64,000 nucleotides of DNA from Knufia peltigerae. Lineage: Eukaryota; Ascomycota; Eurotiomycetes; Chaetothyriales; Trichomeriaceae. Positions 58,693 through 64,000 of this stretch are shown piece by piece. Location: NCBI GenBank assembly GCA_030247855.1, contig JAPDRN010000133.1:24574-88573 (forward strand), written 5' to 3'. The notes under the pieces are model-generated. The model did not search any database. It was not told where the DNA came from and saw only the letters and a program-made list of their open reading frames with translations. Position 1 is the stretch's first letter. Each line of letters opens with the position of its first letter. Position numbers and translations under genes: made by a program.

Positions 58693-59595
58693 TCAGATGC
58701 CGAGTGCGCGCAATTCGCTGCATTCGCGCGAACGGTCCCAGACACGCTGCAATTGCTGCTCGAACGGCTGCGAACGTGCCGGCAGCGCGATTGCGGATTC
58801 GCCGTCGAGGCGATGACCGATGAGACGAAAGTAGAAGTCGCCTGCATCGTTGAGCAGGCAGGCCGAGGTCAGGGCGCGATCGATCGGATCGGCCACCTCG
58901 CGGAACTGGATCACACTGGGAAGGCGCTGGAACAGCGCCAGCAGCGGCGCGCCGGCACTGGCGATGGCTGCGGCGTCATGCACGATCACCCGCAGCTGCT
59001 TGTCGTGGCGGGCGGTGACGAAGCGGCGCAGGGCTGCCTGTACCGGTGGCGCGTCCAGCAGGCCGGGGTCCAGCTGCCGGCTGTGCAGCCACAATCGACG
59101 GCGGGCGCGGTGGATGATCGCCGTGGTGATCGCCACCGCTTCAGCGCGGCTGTCGATGGCGGAAACGGCCTGCAGCCGGCGCCGCATCTGCTGGTGGCCA
59201 ATGCCGGCTTCTTCGAATTCGGGGCCTTCCGGCAGGAAGCCCCGGCGGGCGTAGAAGTCGCGTGCCGGCAGCTGCGCATGCAGGTGCAGCTCGGCCAGGC
59301 CGAGCTCGCGCCCGGCCTGCACCAGTGCCTCAAGCAGGGCCTCGCCAATGCCGTGGCCGCGATACGCCGCCAGCACCGCCATGCGGCCGATACGGCCATC
59401 CGGTGCCAGCCGCCCGGTGCCGACCGGATGCCCGTCGGCATCCAGCGCCAGCACGTGGGCACAGACCGGGTCCAGGGCATCGCGCTCCAGGGCGGCGTCG
59501 ATGCCCTGTTCCTGCACGAACCCCCGCTGGCGCACGTCGTGGATGGCCACGTGGGCCTCGGCATGGCGTACCTGCTGGACCCGGAGCGGGCTCAT
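58693..59595 (-). CDS. GNAT N-acetyltransferase with C-terminal DUF7931-like domain
   Basis: A 300-aa fused protein. The first half (about 1-145) is a GNAT of the ElaA type: FVQEQGIDAALERDALDPVC, GRIGRMAVLAAYRGHGIGEALL and FYARRGFLPEGPEFEEAGI. The second half (from about 150) is a separate alpha/beta domain with RARRRLWLHSRQLDPGLLD and RLIGHRLDGESAI; it resembles a PLD-like or DUF7931 region but its catalytic motif is not evident to me. Overlap with the stop of roxA is close (3 nt gap), so probably co-transcribed after roxA. Confidence 0.82.
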   Translation of the reverse strand: MSPLRVQQVRHAEAHVAIHDVRQRGFVQEQGIDAALERDALDPVCAHVLALDADGHPVGTGRLAPDGRIGRMAVLAAYRGHGIGEALLEALVQAGRELGLAELHLHAQLPARDFYARRGFLPEGPEFEEAGIGHQQMRRRLQAVSAIDSRAEAVAITTAIIHRARRRLWLHSRQLDPGLLDAPPVQAALRRFVTARHDKQLRVIVHDAAAIASAGAPLLALFQRLPSVIQFREVADPIDRALTSACLLNDAGDFYFRLIGHRLDGESAIALPARSQPFEQQLQRVWDRSRECSELRALGI

Positions 59596-59598
59596 GGT

Positions 59599-60996
59599 TC
59601 AGCCGCGGCTGGGGTCGCTGTCGTCTTCGTCGTGGTCGTCGAAGTTGACGATCACTTCAATGCCGTCGTCGTGCACGGTCACCAGGTGGACGTCATCGGA
59701 CACGGCGTCAGCGTCGATGACTTCGACCTGCTCACGGCCCTCGATCACCTCACCCAGCACCTCTTCCTCCTCGTCGGCATACACCTCGTTCGGATCGATC
59801 AGCTGGAATACGCCGCCGACCAGCAGCTGCTGGACCACCGCACGTCCCTTGTCGGACAGGCCGCGGTAGGCGGCAGCATCGAGCTGCTCGGCACCGGCCA
59901 AGCGCTGCGCGTCCTTGACCGGCAGCGCGAAGTCCTGGCCGCTGACATACAGGCTGGCGCCGCGCTTGGCCCGGCGCCAGGCCAGGCGCGCCCACGGGTG
60001 ACGCTGCAGCAGCAGGCCCGACTGCAGGGCCTCGAGTACTTCTTCCTGCGGTGGCGCGGCTTGGTGGGCCATCACCTCGCCGGCGGCGCGGTAGGTGGTG
60101 ATGAAGCGGCCGAACCAGTCGCCCAGCTTGTCCGGGTCGTTCATACGGATGGCGTTGAGCGCGGTGATCACCCGCGCCATCGCCACGGTGTCGATTTCGT
60201 TCGGGTCGGCCGGTGCCTTCAGGTCGGCATCCTGGTAGCGGATGTTCTCGTCGGCGTCGGCGATCAACGTGTCCAGATAGTCACTGATCAGCTCGGCCGA
60301 GGACGGCGCGCGCATGCCGAACGAGAAGGTCAGGCACGGGTCTTCGGCGACGCCGTGATGCGGGACGTTCGGCGGCAGGTACAGCATGTCACCCGGCGCC
60401 AGCACCCAGTCGTGGGTCGGCTTGAACACTTCCAGCAGCTTCAGTTCCACGTCGGGGCGGAAGCCCAGCGGCGGGCGCTTGCCCTTGATCGATTCGCTGG
60501 CATCGATCTGCCAGCGGCGGTGGCCGTGGGCCTGCAGCAGGAACACGTCGTACTGGTCGACATGGGCACCGACCGAGCCACCGGTAGCGGCGAAGCTGAT
60601 CATCACATCGTCCATGCGCCAGCGCGGCAGGAAGCTGAAGTGTTCGATCAGGGCGCGCACGTCCTTGTCCCATTTGTCCACGTCCTGCACCAACAGGGTC
60701 CAGTCGTGGTCGGGCAGGGCGGGGAAGATGTCTTCCTGGAACGGGCCGCTGCGCACGCGCCAGCTGTCCTGGGCCTTGTCATGCTCGATCAGGCGGGCGA
60801 GCACGCCCTCTTCGCAGGCCAGGCCCGCCAGGTCTTCCGGCTGTACGGGGGTCTGGAAGTCGGCGAACGCGTTGCGGATCAACAGCGGGCGTTTCTGCCA
60901 GAAGTCGCGCAGGAACACGGCCGGGGACATGCCCAGCGGCTGGCCACGACGGGCGTGGACTTCGATAAGGGGGGAGGTGGACTTGCGGGCGGCCAT
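59599..60996 (-). CDS. roxA: JmjC-type ribosomal oxygenase (RoxA-like), extended C-terminus
   Basis: Fe(II)/2-oxoglutarate oxygenase that hydroxylates an arginine of ribosomal protein L16 in E. coli (YcfD); 465 aa against about 373 there. Metal ligands are in GAHVDQYDVF (H145, D147) and LPPNVPHHGVAED (H213 or H214). Signature cupin text is LAPGDMLYLPPNVPHHG. The winged-helix C-terminal domain follows and then about 60 extra acidic residues (EVYADEEEEVLGEVIEG, VNFDDHDEDDSDPS). AAGGA lies before the ATG at 60996. The acidic tail is unusual. Confidence 0.9.
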   Translation of the reverse strand: MAARKSTSPLIEVHARRGQPLGMSPAVFLRDFWQKRPLLIRNAFADFQTPVQPEDLAGLACEEGVLARLIEHDKAQDSWRVRSGPFQEDIFPALPDHDWTLLVQDVDKWDKDVRALIEHFSFLPRWRMDDVMISFAATGGSVGAHVDQYDVFLLQAHGHRRWQIDASESIKGKRPPLGFRPDVELKLLEVFKPTHDWVLAPGDMLYLPPNVPHHGVAEDPCLTFSFGMRAPSSAELISDYLDTLIADADENIRYQDADLKAPADPNEIDTVAMARVITALNAIRMNDPDKLGDWFGRFITTYRAAGEVMAHQAAPPQEEVLEALQSGLLLQRHPWARLAWRRAKRGASLYVSGQDFALPVKDAQRLAGAEQLDAAAYRGLSDKGRAVVQQLLVGGVFQLIDPNEVYADEEEEVLGEVIEGREQVEVIDADAVSDDVHLVTVHDDGIEVIVNFDDHDEDDSDPSRG

Positions 60997-61172
60997 GGGG
61001 GAGTTCCTTGCAGCGGAAAGCGGGAGGGGCGGCGTGGCGGGCCGCCAAGGGCTCCATTGTCCGACGTTCGATGGGATTGCGCACGTGTGGTGGTTTGTCG
61101 CGGGGTTCCGGCCAACGGCTGAGCCCCTCGTGGCGGGGTCTGGGTGGGTCGCTGAAAGCAAAAGCCGGGTTT

Positions 61173-61276
61173 GGCCGGGCGGGTGGGCTGCGCGGGGGAC
61201 GCTGCAAGTACGTCCATGTAAGCTCGATCGCCGCATCCATGCGGCTCACGCCCCCGCGCAGCCCACCCGCCCGGCC
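61173..61276 (-). repeat. Long-hairpin element, copy C (26-bp perfect arms, 52-nt core)
   Basis: Arms 61173-61198 and 61251-61276 pair perfectly over 26 bp. The core (61199-61250), read on the minus strand, differs from copy B at one of 52 positions. GGAAACTGTC (61280-61289 on the minus strand) sits 3 nt outside its 5' arm. Arms are only about 14/25 identical to copy B by eye. Confidence 0.9.
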
Positions 61277-61365
61277 CCTGACAGTTTCCTGCGCGGTCCG
61301 CCACGGAATGGAAGAAGAAAATCAAAGGCAAGAGCGGGTCGCGCGCTGCGCTTGCTCGTGCATCT

Positions 61366-61429
61366 GTAGAGCCGAGCCCATGCTCGGCTTGCTGTTGGAA
61401 CAAGCAGCCGAGCATGGGCTCGGCTCTAC
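61366..61429. repeat. SMAG pair, 24-bp perfect inverted repeat
   Basis: GTAGAGCCGAGCCCATGCTC.. at 61366-61389 faces its exact complement at 61406-61429, each arm palindromic itself. Confidence 0.88.
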
Positions 61430-61451
61430 AAAGACCCCAAAACCCAAAACC

Positions 61452-61484
61452 AAAGAGGGACGCGGCGAAGCCGCGTCCCTCTTT
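61452..61484 (-). terminator. 15-bp hairpin, possible terminator of purB transcript
   Basis: AAAGAGGGACGCGGC-gaa- and its exact complement. On the minus strand it is followed by TTTGGTTTTGGGTTTT. It lies 268 nt beyond purB with copy D in between. Confidence 0.5.
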
Positions 61485-61540
61485 CAAATTCCGTCCCGAC
61501 AACCCAATGCTCTTCGATCCGTCACCGGGAATCTGTCAGA

Positions 61541-61644
61541 GGTGGGGCGGGATGGGCCAGCGGGACCGTTGGCGCCATGGATGGCGCCATCGAGCCCCCA
61601 GGGACGGGTTCACGGCGTGTCCCGCTGGCCCATCCCGACCCGCC
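61541..61644 (+). repeat. Long-hairpin element, copy D (26-bp arms, 52-nt core)
   Basis: Arms 61541-61566 and 61619-61644 pair over 26 bp with one mismatch and one G-U pair. The core 61567-61618 has inner stem TGGCGCC-ATGGAT-GGCGCCA. GGGAATCTGTC (61527-61537) sits 3 nt outside the left arm. GCTCTTG begins 22 nt after the right arm and leads into a GTTGCC run. Confidence 0.88.
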
Positions 61645-61675
61645 CAGCTAGCAGCAATCCAGAGCCGCTCTTGAC

Positions 61676-61711
61676 GTTGCTGTTGCCGTTGCCGTTGCCG
61701 TTGCCGTTGCC
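61676..61711. repeat. GTTGCC hexamer tandem repeat
   Basis: GTTGCT followed by five GTTGCC units directly after element D and 40 nt before the purB stop. Confidence 0.8.
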
Positions 61712-61751
61712 TGCCGCAGGCAGCGCACGCGGCCGCCGCCGCAGGAAAACC

Positions 61752-63119
61752 TTAGATCTTCTTCGCCAGCGACTCGGCTAGGCCGGTATAGCTGCCCGGG
61801 GTCATCTCCAGCAGACGCTGCTTCGCGTCCGCCGGCAGCTCCAGCCCCTGTACGAACGTGCGCATCGACTCGGCCGTGATGCCCTGGCCACGGGTCAGCG
61901 CCTTCAGCTGCTCGTACGGGTTCGGCAGGCCATGGCGGCGCATCACCGTCTGCACGGCCTCGGCCAGCACTTCCCAAGCCGCATCCAGATCGGCGTCCAG
62001 GCGCTGCGGATTCACTTCCAGCTTGCCCAGGCCCTTGGCCAGCGAATCCAGCGCCACCTGGCTGTGGCCGAATGCGGTGCCCAGCGCGCGCAGCACCGTG
62101 GAATCGGTCAGGTCGCGCTGCCAGCGGCTGATCGGCAGCTTCGCGCTGAAATGCTCGAACAGCGCGTTGGCGATACCGAAGTTGCCTTCGGCGTTCTCGA
62201 AATCGATCGGGTTGACCTTGTGCGGCATCGTCGACGAACCGACTTCGCCTTCCTTCAGGCGCTGCTTGAAGTAGCCCAGCGAGACGTAGCCCCAGATGTC
62301 GCGGGCCAGGTCGATCAGGATGATGTTGGCCCGACGGGCGGCATCACCGATCTCGGCGATGTTGTCGTGCGGCTCGATCTGCGTGGTGTACGGGTTGAAC
62401 ACCAGGCCCAGGCCGGTGACGAAGCGCTCGGCGAAGGCCGGCCAGTCCACGTCCGGGTAGCTGGCGACGTGTGCGTTGTAGTTGCCGACCGCGCCGTTGA
62501 TCTTGCCGGTCAGCTCGACCGCGGCGATCTGCCGACGCTGGCGCTCCAGGCGGGCGACCACGTTGGCCAGCTCCTTGCCAAGGGTGGTCGGCGAGGCGGT
62601 CTGGCCGTGGGTGCGCGACAGCATCGGCTGGCCCGCCTGGGCGTGGGCCAGCGTGCGCAGTGCATCGGCGACGCCGTCCAGGGTCGGCAGCACCACTTCG
62701 CGACGGGCCTGTTCCAGCATCAGGCCGTAGCTGAGGTTGTTGATGTCTTCGCTGGTGCAGGCGAAATGAACGAACTCCAGCGCCGGTGCCAGCTCGGCAT
62801 CGTCCTTCAGCTGTTCCTTGATGAAGTACTCCACCGCCTTGACGTCATGGTTGGTGGTGCGCTCGATCTCCTTCACGCGCGCGGCCTGGGCCGGGCTGAA
62901 GCCGCTGGCCAGCGCACGCAGGCGGGCGATGGCGGCGTCGGAGAACGCGGCCAGCTCGACGATGCCCGGCTCGGCGGCCAGGGCCAGCAGCCACTCCACT
63001 TCGACCGTGACACGGGCCTTGATCAGGCCGTACTCGGAGAAGATCGGGCGCAGGGCGTCGACCTTGCCGGCATAGCGGCCATCGAGCGGGGACAGGGCGA
63101 GCAGGGCGGATTCGGACAT
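61752..63119 (-). CDS. purB: Adenylosuccinate lyase
   Basis: Purine biosynthesis enzyme that releases fumarate from adenylosuccinate and SAICAR; 455 aa. The superfamily signature is GSSTMPHKVNPIDFENAEGN, with catalytic His/Ser regions LSRTHGQTASPTTLGKELAN and ACTSEDINNLSYG. ATG at 63119 was chosen because a longer frame upstream has no homologous sequence and runs across a REP pair. Product length matches E. coli PurB. Confidence 0.97.
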   Translation of the reverse strand: MSESALLALSPLDGRYAGKVDALRPIFSEYGLIKARVTVEVEWLLALAAEPGIVELAAFSDAAIARLRALASGFSPAQAARVKEIERTTNHDVKAVEYFIKEQLKDDAELAPALEFVHFACTSEDINNLSYGLMLEQARREVVLPTLDGVADALRTLAHAQAGQPMLSRTHGQTASPTTLGKELANVVARLERQRRQIAAVELTGKINGAVGNYNAHVASYPDVDWPAFAERFVTGLGLVFNPYTTQIEPHDNIAEIGDAARRANIILIDLARDIWGYVSLGYFKQRLKEGEVGSSTMPHKVNPIDFENAEGNFGIANALFEHFSAKLPISRWQRDLTDSTVLRALGTAFGHSQVALDSLAKGLGKLEVNPQRLDADLDAAWEVLAEAVQTVMRRHGLPNPYEQLKALTRGQGITAESMRTFVQGLELPADAKQRLLEMTPGSYTGLAESLAKKI

Positions 63120-63172
63120 GTCGGCAGGGAAGGGCGAGCGGCGGGGGCCATATTCTACGACGTGCCGGTGAG

Positions 63173-63246
63173 GTAGTGCCGGCCGCTGGCCGGCAACCCA
63201 TGGAATCGCGGGCCCCGCGGGGTTGCCGGCCAACGGCCGGCACTGC
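63173..63246. repeat. REP pair, TGCCGGCC class
   Basis: Left GTAGTGCCGGCC.. (63173-63199) faces GGGTTGCCGGCC.. (63220-63246) with two mismatches, between divergent purB and fumC. Confidence 0.82.
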
Positions 63247-63354
63247 CGCGCATCGGACAAGGGAGTATCGTTGTCGCAGCCGCCAGCCCGGGAAGCGACA
63301 CCCTGCCAGCCGCCGCTTCCCTTTCCCCAACCGAAGTAGTGCGGAGTTGATGCA

Positions 63355-64000
63355 ATGAGCAAAGCTGCAAGCAAGAGCGCCCCCAAGGGTTTCCGGATCG
63401 AGCACGACAGCATGGGCGAGCTGCAGGTGCCTGCCGACGCCCTGTGGGGCGCGCAGACCCAGCGCGCTGTACAGAATTTCCCGGTGTCGGGCCAGCGCAT
63501 GCCGCGCGGCTTCATCCGCGCACTGGGCCTGGTCAAGGGAGCCGCCGCCGGCGTCAACGCCGAGCTGGGGCATCTGCCGAAGACCGTGGCCAAGGCCATC
63601 CAGTCTGCCGCTGCTGAAGTGGCGGACGGCACGTGGGACGCGCAGTTCCCGATCGACGTCTACCAGACCGGATCGGGCACCTCCTCGAACATGAATGCCA
63701 ACGAGGTCATCGCCACGCTGGCCAACCGTGCCGGCAAGGCAGGCAAGACCACCGTGCACCCGAACGATCACGTCAACCAGGGGCAGAGCTCCAACGACGT
63801 GATCCCGACGGCGCTGCGCGTGTCGGCCGTGCTGGCCACCCATGAGCAGCTGCTGCCGGCGCTGGTGCACCTGCGCAGGACGCTGGACAAGAAGGGCCGC
63901 AGCCTGCGCAAGGTGGTCAAGACCGGCCGCACCCACCTGATGGATGCGATGCCGCTGACCTTCGAACAGGAATTCGGTGCATGGTCGGCGCAGCTGGCCT
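63355..64000 (+). CDS. fumC: Class II fumarate hydratase (3' end beyond window)
   Basis: Iron-independent, heat-stable fumarase of the TCA cycle; 215 codons visible, running off the window's end. The class II landmarks are PADALWGAQTQRAVQNFPVS, QTGSGTSSNMNANEVIA, HPNDHVNQGQSSNDVIP and KTGRTHLMDAMPL. It starts at ATG 63355 with GGAG about 9 nt upstream. It duplicates the activity of the Fe-S class I enzyme at 29761, giving resistance to superoxide and iron limitation. Confidence 0.95.
   Translation, partial: MSKAASKSAPKGFRIEHDSMGELQVPADALWGAQTQRAVQNFPVSGQRMPRGFIRALGLVKGAAAGVNAELGHLPKTVAKAIQSAAAEVADGTWDAQFPIDVYQTGSGTSSNMNANEVIATLANRAGKAGKTTVHPNDHVNQGQSSNDVIPTALRVSAVLATHEQLLPALVHLRRTLDKKGRSLRKVVKTGRTHLMDAMPLTFEQEFGAWSAQLA

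Larger units (their letters stand above)
60997..61751. other. 755-nt gene-free gap filled with structured repeats
   Basis: Between roxA and purB no reading frame is convincing. The gap contains two long-hairpin elements (61173, 61541), a SMAG pair (61366-61429), a 15-bp hairpin (61452-61484) and a GTTGCC hexamer run (61676-61711). The remaining sequence is unstructured. Confidence 0.7.

Noticed and set aside
28026..61644. Long-hairpin copies as insertion sequences or MITEs
   Set aside because: No transposase, no shared terminal sequence (the arms differ between copies) and no visible target duplication.
61676..61711. GTTGCC run as a CRISPR-like array
   Set aside because: Units are six bases with no spacers; it is a microsatellite.
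1..64000. Prophage, integrative element or tRNA-associated island
   Set aside because: No integrase, phage structural gene, tRNA or attachment repeat was found, and gene content is housekeeping.

Overview
The window is high-GC chromosomal DNA from a Stenotrophomonas, most likely of the S. maltophilia complex. The grounds are the Xanthomonadaceae gene content (sucA-sucB-lpd, a divergent rne/rluC pair, a fused-subunit E1 next to an asparagine synthase, a 'transmembrane repetitive protein' beside nfuA) and about twenty intergenic GTAG-type palindromes of the SMAG/REP kind typical of that genus. No prophage, insertion sequence, CRISPR array, rRNA or tRNA was seen. Codon use looks uniform, so this reads as core or soft-core genome punctuated by repeats.

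Layout. 1-4582: end of a sugar ABC permease, a large secreted discoidin/six-hairpin glycosidase-like protein and an endonuclease/exonuclease/phosphatase (EEP) protein, in one strand-wise cluster. 4776-9402: rne (minus) and rluC (plus), divergent. 9403-9949: composite repeat. 9950-14078: zupT, a TonB-C lipoprotein, pterin carbinolamine dehydratase, nfuA and a long TonB-like repetitive membrane protein. 14202-15067: an exported barnase-type RNase with its barstar-type partner. 15291-22041: sodA, a degenerate EEP paralogue, a POT peptide transporter, a rhomboid protease, a 53-aa small protein, a GNAT, a DUF3298 lipoprotein and cyclopropane fatty acid synthase. 22178-27798: dcp, glutathione peroxidase, fpr and an ABC half-transporter. 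28230-31278: an ECF41 sigma factor with its carboxymuconolactone decarboxylase partner, then class I fumarase. 31388-41050: Cys-rich lipoproteins, two glutathione transferases, an ArsC-like reductase, pldA, cspA, glycine-zipper proteins, a membrane cytochrome, tcdA, tatD and a GNAT. 41140-51672: fused E1 dehydrogenase, asparagine synthase, FMN reductase, dnaB, and a TonB receptor/PhoD operon. 51884-52658: small proteins. 52936-58506: lpd, sucB, sucA. 58693-64000: GNAT, roxA, a long repeat-filled gap, purB and the start of fumC.

How the parts connect. TCA functions recur: 2-oxoglutarate dehydrogenase, and both oxygen-sensitive class I and stable class II fumarases. Oxidative and iron handling is also well represented (sodA, gpx, fpr with a palindromic operator-like site, nfuA, zupT). 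The TonB receptor/PhoD pair has a PhoB-box-like direct repeat upstream and may belong to phosphate scavenging. The ECF41 sigma gene and its partner each carry the same TGTCACG-N16-CGTC promoter, a small autoregulated circuit that can be read directly from the sequence.

The most unusual signal is a four-copy structured element (9786-9887, 28026-28127, 61173-61276, 61541-61644). Each copy has a 52-nt core of constant length, with an inner hairpin looped by ATGGAT, closed by a 25-26 bp outer stem. The stem sequence differs from copy to copy while pairing is kept. Copies at 28 kb and 61.2 kb share 51 of 52 core bases but have quite different stems, and three copies share the same 5' flank motif at the same 3-nt distance. 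This looks like selection on (or a mechanism copying) secondary structure rather than simple sequence duplication.
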